Counted from the stretch's first letter, positions 1 to 9,007 are shown. The stretch: DNA of 49,735 bases from Bacteroidia bacterium (GCA_030526155.1 JAUNDI010000016.1:1-49735), one strand, 5' to 3'. The notes: generated by a model not told the origin, from the sequence alone. A program made the numbers and translations.

Positions 1-107
1 AAGGCTACACTCGGGACATTATCTAAGTATTATATAGTAAAAAACATAGCCAACTAAGTATCCCTTAGCTAGCTTTATTTTTGCTCTTCTTGGAGGCATT
101 AGCCTCT

Positions 108-1094
108 TTATTGTCTCTCTAGTAAAAACTCTACGAATATAGGAGAATAGGAGATATTCATCAGATAATCTGGGGCCGATACGAGGTGTAGCTTCACCTT
201 CTGCTGATTATTTGAGCGTATATCTACGGTAGACAAATCGGCCACGATATCAATATCATTAGGTCCCACCTTCTCAAATTTACTAATACCCACGCTAAAA
301 GATACCCTAGCAGTAGGGGGGAATGCCCTAAAGGTGTACCCCTCAGGCTCGTTTATAGCTGTAATAGGCACCTCTATTACCTTCTCGGTAAAGGACTCGA
401 CACAAAAGGTCACATCTACAGAGTGCGTATTAGTCTGTACCCCTTGAGGCAAATCACAATCAAGCGAGAGCGTCAAGGTATCATGAAGCACAAAATGGTC
501 GGTCTTCTTAGTATATACCGCACTCATGGTGTCTACCAGATTATTAGTACCATTAACCCACACGTGAGATGGCGATACTCTGACATCATCTGATAGTATA
601 TGTTGCTGCTCTATGGCATAATCCACACGTGGTACCACAGGCAGATATTTCTTTCTTGCTCTAAGTAATGGGATAAAAAGCGAATCTTGCATCATACCGC
701 GCAACTCGATACGATCCTCGAGATTAGAGGATACCTCTGAGTAGAATTGAGAAGATACGACAACAGCGAATACGCCATCTGCGGTCTGCACCCTAGGAAG
801 TCGGCTTACATCCACATCGACGACATGCGACTCATGGTCGGCCCAAAAATGCTGCAATAGAGTATAACCGTCGCCCGAGACCAAAGCCCTTATGGAGAGA
901 TTCTCCTGCGACTCTTGTGGTATAATATAATTTTCTGGAGCAGAGTGAAGCTCAAGTGGTATATCAATAGCCGTAGTATAGTCGCGCCGCAGTTGCTCTA
1001 TCACCCAAAAGAGAGAAGCAACTACGACGAAACTTATATACAAGCGGAAGTTATTCCCGCGTAATATTCCCAATATCTTTTGTAAGAATGGCAT
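108..1094 (-). CDS. YbbR-like domain protein, membrane-anchored
   Basis: A 328-residue protein with one N-terminal transmembrane helix (about residues 17-35) followed by an extracytoplasmic region of beta-rich YbbR-type repeats. YbbR domains are found in CdaR, the regulator of the di-AMP cyclase CdaA in Firmicutes; in Bacteroidales the equivalent protein has no proven role. It is the last gene of the nusB-DUF1573-yajC-ybbR run, 20 bp after yajC, an order commonly seen in Bacteroidales. In many relatives coaE follows; the 107 bases left of this gene show no coaE start in any minus-strand frame. No cdaA is visible in the window, so a link to cyclic di-AMP is inference only. Confidence 0.8.
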   Translation of the reverse strand: MPFLQKILGILRGNNFRLYISFVVVASLFWVIEQLRRDYTTAIDIPLELHSAPENYIIPQESQENLSIRALVSGDGYTLLQHFWADHESHVVDVDVSRLPRVQTADGVFAVVVSSQFYSEVSSNLEDRIELRGMMQDSLFIPLLRARKKYLPVVPRVDYAIEQQHILSDDVRVSPSHVWVNGTNNLVDTMSAVYTKKTDHFVLHDTLTLSLDCDLPQGVQTNTHSVDVTFCVESFTEKVIEVPITAINEPEGYTFRAFPPTARVSFSVGISKFEKVGPNDIDIVADLSTVDIRSNNQQKVKLHLVSAPDYLMNISYSPIFVEFLLERQ

Positions 1095-1114
1095 ATCGGG
1101 AGTACTAATCTAGA

Positions 1115-1429
1115 TTACTGCTGCTGAAGATTCTTATCTGTTGCAGAGAGGATAGCCGACTTATCGAACTTAACCTTAACACCCTCGGCAACCTCAAGGA
1201 TAATGCAATCCTCCTTAACCTCAGCCACCTTAGCGTAGATACCGCCAGTAGTCATGATATGGTCGCCCTTCTTCAACGACTCGCGGAAGTTGTTAAGCTC
1301 CTTCTGTCTCTTCTGCTGAGGACGAATCATGAAGAAATAGAATACAGCTATGATAAGAATAAATGGGAGAAAGCTCATAAGCATGCTACCCTGTGGCTGC
1401 TCTGCCACCTGAAGAAGTGTATTAAACAT
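1115..1429 (-). CDS. yajC: Preprotein translocase subunit YajC
   Basis: A 104-residue protein with the YajC layout: a single transmembrane helix at about residues 16-34, then the conserved MIRPQQK motif (residues 34-40), then a short soluble domain with the GDHIMTTGGIYAKV stretch. YajC associates with the SecDF complex and supports Sec-dependent export at the inner membrane. secDF is not next to it here. It lies 19 bp downstream of the DUF1573 lipoprotein gene and 20 bp upstream of the YbbR gene, on one presumed transcript starting at nusB. Length is normal for the family. Confidence 0.93.
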   Translation of the reverse strand: MFNTLLQVAEQPQGSMLMSFLPFILIIAVFYFFMIRPQQKRQKELNNFRESLKKGDHIMTTGGIYAKVAEVKEDCIILEVAEGVKVKFDKSAILSATDKNLQQQ

Positions 1430-1448
1430 AATTATCTATTATTTATAT

Positions 1449-1859
1449 TTATCGTATTTCTGCCATGACGACAAAATCACACGTATCTATATCTGTATAT
1501 ACAGACACCTTATGATATTGCCTTCCTATTAAACCTCGAGTATCAAGCATCACCTCTATAGCTACTACTTCGCCAGGCGCTATATCTGGATTAGGAGCGA
1601 AAGGCTGGGTACACTCGCAACTAGCTGTAACGCCATTGATATGCACCACCCTATCAGAGAGATTTCTTACCCTAAGACGCTTAGATAAAACATCGCCCGT
1701 CTGTACAGAACCGAAATCTATTGCCTCCTTCTCTAGCTCTACCCTACCCTCGGTGGCTTGAGCGCCACTTACATTAGCATCTGCGGACTGGCGCCCGTCA
1801 CACGCCATAAAGAGAGGCGCAGCTACAAAGAGATAAGATATGAGAGACTTGATACCCAT
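1449..1859 (-). CDS. DUF1573 domain lipoprotein
   Basis: A 136-residue protein with a lipoprotein signal peptide ending in the lipobox FMAC (Cys20), followed by a DUF1573 domain with the family features IDFGSVQTGD, NLSDRVVHINGV, a CECT motif and IAPGEVV. DUF1573 is an immunoglobulin-like fold common in Bacteroidota surface or periplasmic proteins; its function is not established. It sits 9 bp after nusB and 19 bp before yajC, which is a conserved Bacteroidales arrangement. The family is certain, the role is not. Confidence 0.85.
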   Translation of the reverse strand: MGIKSLISYLFVAAPLFMACDGRQSADANVSGAQATEGRVELEKEAIDFGSVQTGDVLSKRLRVRNLSDRVVHINGVTASCECTQPFAPNPDIAPGEVVAIEVMLDTRGLIGRQYHKVSVYTDIDTCDFVVMAEIR

Positions 1860-1868
1860 CGTGATGTA

Positions 1869-2804
1869 TTACTGAAGCTGAGAAGCAAGGATACGCTTCT
1901 CCTCGAAGAGCTGACGTACTATCTTCTCCAATACGCCATTGATATATATATGGCTCTTCTCAGAAGAGTAATACTTACTAATCTCGAGATACTCGTTAAG
2001 GGTAACCTTCACTTGGAGCTCACGCATTGAGGTCATCTCAGCGATAGCCATATCGATAAGGATAGTATCCATAAGAGATACGCGCTCAGGATCCCACTTA
2101 AGAGAGAACTTCTTGATAAGCGAGAAGCTCTCATCATACATTGTCATTGTTTTACGGAGGAGAGTCTCTGTAAACTCCTTATCCTCGTCATCCTTATACA
2201 TACCGAGGAGTTCGAGAGTCTGACCATTACCAGCATTGAGCAACTTGATAGTCTTACCGGCAAGGCTCATCTCGAATTGAGCCTCATCATTCCAGTAGAT
2301 AGATGCCGACTCGAGGTGATCATATATGAGGTCGTATGTAGCGAGCTCGTGTGTGATATAACGGAAAAGGAAACGACGGTCGTTCTCAAAAGAATCCTCT
2401 TCAGACTCCATATACTCCTTATACAAGTCAGAAGCGAGAAGCTTATTGAATAGCGTACGAAGGAGTTCTTCGTCATTGAACCAAGAGATACCAGTCTCCT
2501 CCTCGTAAGCCTTAAGAGTCTCATTATTCTCGAGCTCGAGGATAGCTCTATTGTTTACGAAACGGGTATTAGGATTCAATTCCTCCTTAGTCGGGCGTAT
2601 CTTCTGACGTCCGATTTCAATCTTCTTAAGTGCCATACGGCGCAATGCACTAGGTAGAAGGAGGAGGTACATGTACAACTCGTGTGCCTTTGCTACACTA
2701 TGTTGCAATTCGCTGAGGACTATTTTGTAATCAGAATCGCCCTGCACATGGTGGGCGTAGACAATCTGCATTACCTTTACGCGAAGTAGTCGTCTGCTTA
2801 ACAT
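1869..2804 (-). CDS. nusB: Transcription antitermination factor NusB (long form)
   Basis: 311 residues, about twice the length of Escherichia coli NusB. The C-terminal part (about 210-305) carries the NusB fold signature: MDTILIDMAIAEM, a Val/Leu-rich helix, then NEYLEISKYYSSEKSHIYINGVL. The N-terminal 200 residues are a helical extension typical of Bacteroidota NusB proteins. NusB with NusE binds the boxA element of rRNA leaders and prevents early termination. It is the first gene of the operon; a TAGTTTTG/CTTTGC promoter lies about 40 bp upstream of the chosen ATG. The start MLSRRLLRVKVMQ matches the usual NusB beginning. Confidence 0.9.
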   Translation of the reverse strand: MLSRRLLRVKVMQIVYAHHVQGDSDYKIVLSELQHSVAKAHELYMYLLLLPSALRRMALKKIEIGRQKIRPTKEELNPNTRFVNNRAILELENNETLKAYEEETGISWFNDEELLRTLFNKLLASDLYKEYMESEEDSFENDRRFLFRYITHELATYDLIYDHLESASIYWNDEAQFEMSLAGKTIKLLNAGNGQTLELLGMYKDDEDKEFTETLLRKTMTMYDESFSLIKKFSLKWDPERVSLMDTILIDMAIAEMTSMRELQVKVTLNEYLEISKYYSSEKSHIYINGVLEKIVRQLFEEKRILASQLQ

Positions 2805-2844
2805 CTTGTATAAGAACTTTTGATTAAAATTGTTATTAGGGCTA

Positions 2845-2876
2845 CAAAACTAATTACAAAAGTGGATATTGCAAAG
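2845..2876 (-). promoter_or_regulatory. Bacteroides-type promoter of the nusB operon
   Basis: Read on the minus strand: a -33 element CTTTGC (2871-2876), a 19-bp gap counted from the TTTG core, and a -7 element TAGTTTTG (2845-2852). This fits the Bacteroides sigma-ABfr consensus TTTG-N19-21-TAnnTTTG. The nusB ATG lies about 40 bp downstream. Confidence 0.6.
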
Positions 2877-2890
2877 CAATTTACAATTAG

Positions 2891-3679
2891 TTACGACTTT
2901 TTTAGTCTTTCTAAACGTTTAGCCTCATCCCATAGTACATCCATCTCAGCGAGAGACATCTCCTTGAGGTCCTTTCCCTTCTTAATGGTATTCTCCTCGA
3001 GGTAAGAGAAGCGGCTAATGAACTTACGATTAGTACGTTCTAGTGCATTCTCGGGATTAATATGAAGTTTACGAGCGAGATTGACGACGGCGAAGAGCAA
3101 GTCGCCCATTTCGGCCTCCATTTTATCCTTATCATCAGCCTCGACCTCGACCTTAAGTTCGTCCATCTCCTCACGCACCTTATCCCATACTTGGTCGGCC
3201 GTCTCCCAATCGAAGCCAACCCCCTGTGCCTTACCTTGAATACGATAAGCCTTTATGAGAGCAGGTAGAGCATCGGGCACACCTGCAAGGACACTCTTAT
3301 TACCATCCTTCTCCTTAAGCTTCAGCTTCTCCCAGTTTTGTATAACCGTCTCTGCGTCATCAGCCTTAGTATCTGAGAAGATATGAGGGTGGCGATAGAT
3401 AAGCTTATCAGTGAGAGCATCGAGGACATCGGCGAAAGAGAATAGCTGCTGTTCGGACGCTATTTTAGCATAGAAAGCGATATGGAGGAATACGTCGCCA
3501 AGCTCCTTTTTGACATTAGGGACATCGGACTTAGCTATTGCGTCGGCCAACTCGTATGTCTCCTCAATAGTCATGGTACGGAGCGACTCCCAAGTCTGCT
3601 TTCTATCCCAAGGACACTCCACGCGGAGACGATCTAGCACCTCGGCGAAACGATTATAAGAGGAAATGAATTTATTCAT
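2891..3679 (-). CDS. mazG: Nucleoside triphosphate pyrophosphohydrolase MazG
   Basis: 262 residues, the usual length of full MazG (two tandem MazG domains). The first domain has the metal-binding pattern ExxE...ExxD: E39-E40 in TIEETYELADAI, then E59 and D62 in KKELGDVFLH; the second has EEMDELKVEVE and EMGDLLFAVVNLAR. MazG hydrolyses NTPs and dNTPs to monophosphate and pyrophosphate, a housecleaning role. The opening CPWDRKQTWESLR is characteristic. It starts 32 bp downstream of the response regulator gene, so the two may share a transcript. Confidence 0.93.
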   Translation of the reverse strand: MNKFISSYNRFAEVLDRLRVECPWDRKQTWESLRTMTIEETYELADAIAKSDVPNVKKELGDVFLHIAFYAKIASEQQLFSFADVLDALTDKLIYRHPHIFSDTKADDAETVIQNWEKLKLKEKDGNKSVLAGVPDALPALIKAYRIQGKAQGVGFDWETADQVWDKVREEMDELKVEVEADDKDKMEAEMGDLLFAVVNLARKLHINPENALERTNRKFISRFSYLEENTIKKGKDLKEMSLAEMDVLWDEAKRLERLKKS

Positions 3680-3711
3680 TATATTGACAATTGACAGAGG
3701 ATAGAAGAGAA

Positions 3712-4353
3712 TTATATTGCGTATAATCCCATTTTTACGGCATATACTACGAGAGAGGCGGTATTAGCGCAACCAGTCTTCACCATAAGGTTTGCTCTAT
3801 GCTTCTCTACGGTACGCTTCGAGATAAAAAGATGGTCGGCAATCTCCTGATTAGACTCGCCCGAGCATATTAGAGCCAGCACATCCAGTTCGCGCTCGCT
3901 AAGCTTATCCTCCTCACTTAGGTTAGTAGCCATCGTATTATTAGAGGTACTCATTTGGGTAAGTAACTCCTCTGAGAAATACATATCGCCATCAGAGACA
4001 GCCTTAATGGCGGTCTCTACCTCGGAGAAATCGCATGATTTTAGTAAGAAGCCCTTGATACCGATATTAATAAGTCGGGAATAGTAAGCCTTCTCACCAA
4101 ACATAGATAGGATGATGATATTGACATCAGGCATAGAAGAGAGCGCCATCTCGGTAGCCTGGAGTCCATCCATTTTAGGCATAGAGATATCCATAAAGAC
4201 GATATCAGGCAACTTATCGACTACCTTAAGTTGCTCTAGGAACTGCTCGCCATCTGAAGCCTCGAATGTAACTCGGACGCCATCTATACGTTGTAGAAGC
4301 GTACGGAAGCCAGTACGAAAGAGCTGATGATCATCTACCAACCAAATATCCAT
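3712..4353 (-). CDS. LuxR/NarL-family response regulator (orphan)
   Basis: 213 residues with two domains. The receiver domain (1-120) has the acidic pair D7/D8, phospho-acceptor D55 in PDIVFMDISMPKMDG and the conserved K105. The C-terminal LuxR-type helix-turn-helix (about 150-210) contains LSERELDVLALICSGESNQE followed by IADHLFISKRTVEKHR. It should bind DNA when phosphorylated. No histidine kinase gene is adjacent or anywhere in the window, so its signal is unknown. A TATCTTTG -7-like element lies at 4386-4393 upstream. The mazG gene follows 32 bp downstream. Confidence 0.9.
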   Translation of the reverse strand: MDIWLVDDHQLFRTGFRTLLQRIDGVRVTFEASDGEQFLEQLKVVDKLPDIVFMDISMPKMDGLQATEMALSSMPDVNIIILSMFGEKAYYSRLINIGIKGFLLKSCDFSEVETAIKAVSDGDMYFSEELLTQMSTSNNTMATNLSEEDKLSERELDVLALICSGESNQEIADHLFISKRTVEKHRANLMVKTGCANTASLVVYAVKMGLYAI

Positions 4354-4385
4354 AATAGTATTTTTCTACTCAGAATTGATTAGCG

Positions 4386-4393
4386 CAAAGATA
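4386..4393 (-). promoter_or_regulatory. Candidate -7 element of the response regulator gene
   Basis: TATCTTTG on the minus strand, an exact TAnnTTTG match, 33 bp upstream of the ATG. I see no convincing -33 TTTG at 19-21 bp. Confidence 0.4.
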
Positions 4394-4415
4394 AAGGAAA
4401 AAAGTATAAAAAATG

Positions 4416-4461
4416 ACAAATCTTACAATATTACGCCATGTAGTAACATTGTAAGATTTGT
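4416..4461 (-). terminator. Large inverted repeat, probable terminator of the 4595-5974 gene
   Basis: Two perfect 14-bp arms, ACAAATCTTACAAT (4416-4429) and its complement (4448-4461), enclose an 18-base loop. On the minus strand the hairpin is followed after a few bases by six T, as in a Rho-independent terminator. It lies about 135 bp past the stop of the upstream minus-strand gene, a long 3' tail. An operator role for the response regulator gene is possible but less likely. Confidence 0.5.
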
Positions 4462-4504
4462 TATCATTTAAAGCCGCTAAAGTCCACTTTAGTACCTTTT
4501 TGCA

Positions 4505-4546
4505 TTAAGCCTGCATATAGCGAAGTATGAGCGAGGTTAGCGGAAA
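4505..4546 (-). repeat. 42-bp dispersed repeat, copy 1 (family B)
   Basis: Matches 31910-31951 at 39 of 42 positions in the opposite orientation. Read on the minus strand it starts TTTCCGCTAACCTCGCTCAT and ends near CAGGCTTAA. On the plus strand two diverged 11-bp units, AGCGAAGTATG and AGCGAGGTTAG, stand in tandem. It lies in the 3' region of the 4595-5974 gene. Confidence 0.75.
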
Positions 4547-4594
4547 TTATTATTCTAGCACAAATAATAAAAAGAATTTATAGCTAGAGGTAAA

Positions 4595-5974
4595 TTATTG
4601 GAGAGAAATATCTTCAGATAAATTATCAATACGAGGAGCATCCATAGCTATAGCAGGGAGCTTGTATAGGATATCAAAAGAGACATTATTATAGGTAGCG
4701 AAAACCATTTGGGTTTGTGAAGCCATCATTTTGACGGCCTGATTAGTAGAGTTCTTAGACGCCTCGGCAAGGCGGTCGGCCATATCAGCAGACTGCTTAG
4801 CATAAGGGGTAAAATATTCGATATACTCCTTAACCTTATCGCACCATTTAGCTACCAATTTCTCATTATAAGTACGGATAATCTCATTTTCTGCCCTTCT
4901 AGGCTCGGAGAATTTATCAGGTAAGACATCATTATGCGAGTTGGAATTCTTGAGATAGTCGGTAATATCCTCATTAAGCTTCTTATCCATCTCTTGAATT
5001 TTTGCATACTCCTCTGAAGAGGTCCAACCGCTAAGAAGCTCATCGGCATAAGCCTTAAGCTCATTAGGCAAAGAGTGAGCGCGCTGTATAGCAGCATTAA
5101 ACGCCTCATTTTCGCGAAGGGCGAGCGACTCCTCAAGGAGAGCAGCATACTTATCAGGCTCCTCCTCGGCAGGCAATTGAGCCACCTCAGAGTTAAGAGC
5201 ATTCATCTTTTTAGCGGCAGCAGGGTATTTTTGAGTTAGATAAGCCGTAGCCTTATCAGGATTAGTCTGAGCCATTTTGATAATCTTAGACATCTCAGCC
5301 TCAGGTACGCCATACTCCTTACTCATTACAGAAACTACGACGCGCTGCATATCAGCCTCGGTAGCAGTCTCGGGATTAAGGCCACTATTCATGATAGCCT
5401 CCATCATTTTCTGAGCCAAAGCGTTGGTATTAGGCATATTAGGGACAGATGTAGGTCTCTGAGCACCAAAAGAGAAAGATGGGGCAGAGTAATTCTGAGC
5501 AGCCTGCATCATAGAGGCATTAGTACTCTGAACGAAGTTAGTCACCCCATTAAGGTAATTATTCAGATTATCAGACACTTGTGCATCCGCATCGAGAATC
5601 TGCTTAACCGAAGGTACGGCAGGAAGAGAAGATAGGAGATCTAGCTGAGACTTAAAAGATAGAGAAGACTTAGCATAAAAATCATCAGAATCAGCATTAT
5701 CCTCTAAAGTAAAATACTTACCCAAAGACCAATAAGGCTCACCCATAGGAGGTACATATGAGTATGTTGACTCAGTAGAGCCGACATTACCCTTATTATT
5801 ATCAGTATTAGATTGTTTTTTATCTACTGATTTATCTGTCTTTTGTTCTAATTTATCCAAGACCTTATCCTTAGCCTTATCAGCGAGACCCTTAAGGAAA
5901 CGTTGAGCATTTGCATCGGGAGAAAAAGAAGCCAAAAGGCAAATAGCTAGTGTAAAAATAGTAATACGGTTCAT
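4595..5974 (-). CDS. Secreted, helical, Ala/Lys-rich protein of unknown function
   Basis: 459 residues. A clear signal peptide (about residues 1-23, ending DANA-QR) predicts export. The mature N-terminus is a charged helical stretch (FLKGLADKAKDKVLDKLEQK), then a low-complexity Asn/Ser/Asp linker, then a long Ala-, Met- and Glu-rich part that should be mostly alpha-helical and may form coiled coils. I recognise no enzymatic motif or named domain. It stands alone between the arabinose operon terminator and the inverted repeat at 4416-4461. It is probably a periplasmic or surface protein. Confidence 0.7.
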   Translation of the reverse strand: MNRITIFTLAICLLASFSPDANAQRFLKGLADKAKDKVLDKLEQKTDKSVDKKQSNTDNNKGNVGSTESTYSYVPPMGEPYWSLGKYFTLEDNADSDDFYAKSSLSFKSQLDLLSSLPAVPSVKQILDADAQVSDNLNNYLNGVTNFVQSTNASMMQAAQNYSAPSFSFGAQRPTSVPNMPNTNALAQKMMEAIMNSGLNPETATEADMQRVVVSVMSKEYGVPEAEMSKIIKMAQTNPDKATAYLTQKYPAAAKKMNALNSEVAQLPAEEEPDKYAALLEESLALRENEAFNAAIQRAHSLPNELKAYADELLSGWTSSEEYAKIQEMDKKLNEDITDYLKNSNSHNDVLPDKFSEPRRAENEIIRTYNEKLVAKWCDKVKEYIEYFTPYAKQSADMADRLAEASKNSTNQAVKMMASQTQMVFATYNNVSFDILYKLPAIAMDAPRIDNLSEDISLQ

Positions 5975-6047
5975 AAGTTATTCATTATTAGTATTGTGCG
6001 GTAAAGTTAACTATTTTTTGCAGATATAATATACCGCGACAAAAAAA

Positions 6048-6075
6048 GTGCGCTAGAATAGAGAATCTAGCGCAC
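6048..6075 (-). terminator. Terminator of the arabinose operon
   Basis: GTGCGCTAGA (6048-6057) and TCTAGCGCAC (6066-6075) form a 10-bp stem with an 8-base loop; on the minus strand it is followed directly by seven T (6041-6047). It lies 25 bp past the galM stop. Confidence 0.85.
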
Positions 6076-6100
6076 CTAATATATATAAGGTATGATAAAA

Positions 6101-7267
6101 TTACTTCACAACCTCGAACTTGTAAATACATACATGGTTGTATGTCTCACCTGGGCGAAGGATAGTAGAAGGGAAGTTATCATGATTTGGAGAATCTGGG
6201 AAATGCTGAGTCTCCAAGCAGAGAGCAGAACGCTTAGGATAAGTCTTACCGCTCTTACCTACCTGAGTATTATTGAGGAAGTTACCGCCATAGAACTGCA
6301 CGCCAGGCTCTGTAGTGAGGACAGTCATCTTACGGCCAGTCTTAGGAGCCACTACCTCAGCAGCAACGCGGAGACCCTTCTCATTAGGCTCAGAAGAGAG
6401 AACCCAGTTGTGGTCGTAACCGCCACCGAACTTCATTTGGATATGGTCGCTCTCGAGGCTATCAGCGATAGCGTGAGGAGTATTGAAGTCGAAAGCAGTA
6501 CCAGCTACAGGCATAAACTCGCCGGTAGGGATAAGGACAGGATTAACTGGAGTAATAGACTCAGCAGGAATCATGAGGATATGATCATTGATAGTCTCTG
6601 CGCCATCCTCGCCATTGAGGTTAAAGAACGAGTGGTGAGTGAGGTTGATAGGAGTTGGGGCATCTGTAGTAGCTGTATAAGTAAGCTTAAGACCGCCACA
6701 ATCGCAGAGTTCGTAAGCTAGCTCTACGTCGACATTACCCTTATAGCCCATAGTACCATCGGCATCGTGGAGAGTAAATACTACCTTATTCTCAGTCTGC
6801 TCCTTAACGCCGAACATTTGAGAGTGGTAACCCTTAGTACCGCCGTGGAGGCTCTTACCAGGACGCTCATTGATTTCTACTTGAGTCTCCTCGCCATCTA
6901 TGGTAAACTTACCCTCGGCAATACGGTTACCATAACGACCAATAGTAGCGCCGAAGAAAGGCTCGCCAACGCCCTTAGCATTATCGCAGTTAGCATACTC
7001 CTGAGCGGTAGCATAACCGAGAACTACGTCGCCCATCTTACCATCCTTATCAGGAGTAAAGAGGCTAACGAGCTTAGCGCCCTGGTTTGTGAGTTGAGCC
7101 ACCATACCAGTCTGAGCATTCTTAATAGTAAAGAGCTTTACCTGCTGGCCATCATACTCAGCAGTACCGAACTGCTCCTCTGTAAGGCCGAGAGTTGCCT
7201 CCTTTGCTTGCTCGGCACAAGAGACAAGAGCAAGTGCAGAGGCAAGGCTTAAAATAGTTTTTTTCAT
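6101..7267 (-). CDS. galM: Aldose 1-epimerase (mutarotase), lipoprotein
   Basis: 388 residues from the ATG at 7267. I chose this start because MKKTILSLASALALVSCAEQ is a complete lipoprotein signal with lipobox LVSC; the frame extends 12 codons further up but that adds only an unlikely leader. The mature protein is a galactose mutarotase-like domain: GRYGNRIAEGKF, the HGG motif in LHGGTKGYHSQMF and the catalytic-type TPINLTHHSFFNL and PGVQFYGGNF segments. It interconverts alpha and beta sugar anomers, here probably at the periplasmic side before uptake. It is the last gene of the arabinose operon, 69 bp after the kinase gene, separated by an RNA hairpin. Confidence 0.88.
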   Translation of the reverse strand: MKKTILSLASALALVSCAEQAKEATLGLTEEQFGTAEYDGQQVKLFTIKNAQTGMVAQLTNQGAKLVSLFTPDKDGKMGDVVLGYATAQEYANCDNAKGVGEPFFGATIGRYGNRIAEGKFTIDGEETQVEINERPGKSLHGGTKGYHSQMFGVKEQTENKVVFTLHDADGTMGYKGNVDVELAYELCDCGGLKLTYTATTDAPTPINLTHHSFFNLNGEDGAETINDHILMIPAESITPVNPVLIPTGEFMPVAGTAFDFNTPHAIADSLESDHIQMKFGGGYDHNWVLSSEPNEKGLRVAAEVVAPKTGRKMTVLTTEPGVQFYGGNFLNNTQVGKSGKTYPKRSALCLETQHFPDSPNHDNFPSTILRPGETYNHVCIYKFEVVK

Positions 7268-7285
7268 ATCGCTTATGTGAATAAA

Positions 7286-7325
7286 GGGAGACAGTACACC
7301 CAATCTATGGTGTGCACTATCTCCC
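7286..7325 (-). other. Intercistronic hairpin between the kinase and galM
   Basis: GGGAGACAGTACACC (7286-7300) can pair with GGTGTGCACTATCTCCC (7309-7325), an imperfect stem of about 13 pairs with an 8-base loop. There is no T-run after it on the minus strand, so it looks like an RNA processing or stability element rather than a terminator. Confidence 0.5.
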
Positions 7326-7336
7326 GTTGTGTTAAT

Positions 7337-8929
7337 TTATTTCTTATTAGCTACGGCAGCCTTCTCGATAGCGAGACCCGACTTATAAGTCTCGATATAA
7401 GCGTTGAAGCCAGCCACATCCTCGGCAGTAGGAGCGATCTCTACGCCAGTATTACCTGCGAATACCTTAGTATCGAGGTAATCTGCAAGATTCTGCTTCT
7501 TATCGTTATTTACGACATAAGCAGCGAGAAGTGCGATACCCCATGCGCCACCCTCGCCAGCGGTCTCCATTACAGAGATAGGCGAGTTAAGAGCAGCAGC
7601 GAGGACACGTTGACCTACGCCCTTAGTACGGAACAAACCGCCGTGACCAGTAATACGATCGATCTTGATCTTCTCCTCCTTAAGAAGGATATCATTACCG
7701 AGCTTCAATACGCCGATAGAACCATAGAGGTGAACACGCATGAAGTTAGCGAGATTGAACTTATCATTAGCAGAGCGCAGGAACATAGGGCGACCCTCTG
7801 TGAGGCTTGAGTCGGCTACAGGCTCACCAGAGATATAGTTATAAGCCAAGAGACCGCCGCAATCAGCATCACCTGTAAGGGCATTATTATACAACTTACC
7901 ATAAAGTTCGTCCATATCTACCTTATGACCCATAAGTTCGAGAGACTCCTTAAAGAGGCCCACCCAAGCATTGAGGTCAGAAGTACAGTTATTACAGTGA
8001 ACCATAGCTACGAGGCTACCATCAGGAGTAGTAACCATATCGATAGCCTCATAAGGCTTAGAGAGATCCTTCTCGAGAACAATCATTGAGAAAGACGATG
8101 TACCTGCAGATACATTACCTGTACGTTGCTTTACTGCATTAGTAGCCACCATACCAGTACCAGCGTCGCCCTCTGGAGGACAGAATGGGATACCTGCTTG
8201 GAGCTTACCAGATACGTCGAGTTTCTTAGCACCCTCTGCAGTAAGCACGCCAGCGTTCTCACCAGCTACGAGGACCTTAGGGAAGATATCGAGGAGAGTC
8301 CAATTATAACCCTTAGGAGCGATAAGCTTATTGAACTTATCGACCATCTCGGCGTTATAAGTCTTAGTCTCAGGATCTACAGGAATCATACCTGAAGCAT
8401 CGCCTACGCCGAGTACCTTCTCGCCTGTTAGCTGCCAGTGGATATAACCAGCCAATGTAGTTTGGAACTTGATATCCTTTACATGAGCATCATTATTGAG
8501 GACACACTGGTAGAGGTGAGAAATACTCCAACGGAGAGGAATATTATAGTTGAACAACTCTGACAACTCAGCAGCAGCAGCACCTGTATTTGTATTTCTC
8601 CAAGTACGGAAAGGAACTAGAATCTCCTCCTTCTCATTGAAAGCCATATAGCCGTGCATCATAGCACTAATACCGATAGCTGCGAGCTTTGTGATATCGC
8701 AACCATACTGAGCCTTAACATCCTTACATAGGTCGGCATAACAATCCTGGAGACCGGCCCAGATGGTATCAATAGAGTATGTCCAAAGGCCATCTACGAG
8801 TTGGTTCTCCCAAGCGTGGCTACCCTGAGCGATAGGCTTATTATTCTCATCGATGAGAACAGCCTTTATACGTGTTGAGCCAAACTCTATACCGAGAACG
8901 GCCTTACCTGATTCGATAAAATTTTTCAT
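7337..8929 (-). CDS. araB: FGGY-family carbohydrate kinase, ribulokinase role
   Basis: 530 residues from the ATG at 8929 ([20 protein letters not shown]); the longer frame would add 19 hydrophobic residues ahead of the fold. The N-terminal phosphate-binding loop [12 protein letters not shown] lies at about 13-24, and FGGY landmarks follow ([30 protein letters not shown] and [24 protein letters not shown]). The family phosphorylates ketopentoses or related sugars. Its place between araA and galM indicates L-ribulokinase: L-ribulose plus ATP to L-ribulose 5-phosphate. It is of the Bacteroides type rather than the E. coli AraB type, so the symbol rests on context. Confidence 0.85.
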   Translation of the reverse strand: MKNFIESGKAVLGIEFGSTRIKAVLIDENNKPIAQGSHAWENQLVDGLWTYSIDTIWAGLQDCYADLCKDVKAQYGCDITKLAAIGISAMMHGYMAFNEKEEILVPFRTWRNTNTGAAAAELSELFNYNIPLRWSISHLYQCVLNNDAHVKDIKFQTTLAGYIHWQLTGEKVLGVGDASGMIPVDPETKTYNAEMVDKFNKLIAPKGYNWTLLDIFPKVLVAGENAGVLTAEGAKKLDVSGKLQAGIPFCPPEGDAGTGMVATNAVKQRTGNVSAGTSSFSMIVLEKDLSKPYEAIDMVTTPDGSLVAMVHCNNCTSDLNAWVGLFKESLELMGHKVDMDELYGKLYNNALTGDADCGGLLAYNYISGEPVADSSLTEGRPMFLRSANDKFNLANFMRVHLYGSIGVLKLGNDILLKEEKIKIDRITGHGGLFRTKGVGQRVLAAALNSPISVMETAGEGGAWGIALLAAYVVNNDKKQNLADYLDTKVFAGNTGVEIAPTAEDVAGFNAYIETYKSGLAIEKAAVANKK

Positions 8930-8950
8930 ATGTGTATAAAGAAGAAAAAA

Positions 8951-8996
8951 CAAAGATAATTGATAACCACGCGGAGTGATTATCAATTATCATTTG
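8951..8996 (-). other. Long inverted repeat between araA and araB
   Basis: Perfect 12-bp arms GATAATTGATAA (8955-8966) and TTATCAATTATC (8980-8991) with a 13-base loop, extended by CAAA (8951-8954) against TTTG (8993-8996) around one bulged base. The minus strand also reads TATCTTTG at 8951-8958, a possible -7 element 22 bp upstream of the kinase ATG. It may be an RNA stabiliser, an operator, or both. Confidence 0.5.
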
Positions 8997-9007
8997 TCGA
9001 TAGTCAA

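Noticed and set aside
1-107. Start of coaE expected after the YbbR gene
   Set aside because: No minus-strand frame here reads as a CoaE beginning (no P-loop) and all are broken by stops; I call no gene.
4852-5202. Second minus-strand frame inside the 4595-5974 gene
   Set aside because: A shadow frame with Leu/Arg/Ser-rich composition; the main frame has a signal peptide and normal composition.
7268-7303. Longer N-terminus for the mutarotase
   Set aside because: It would bury a perfect lipoprotein signal; the start at 7267 explains the sequence better.
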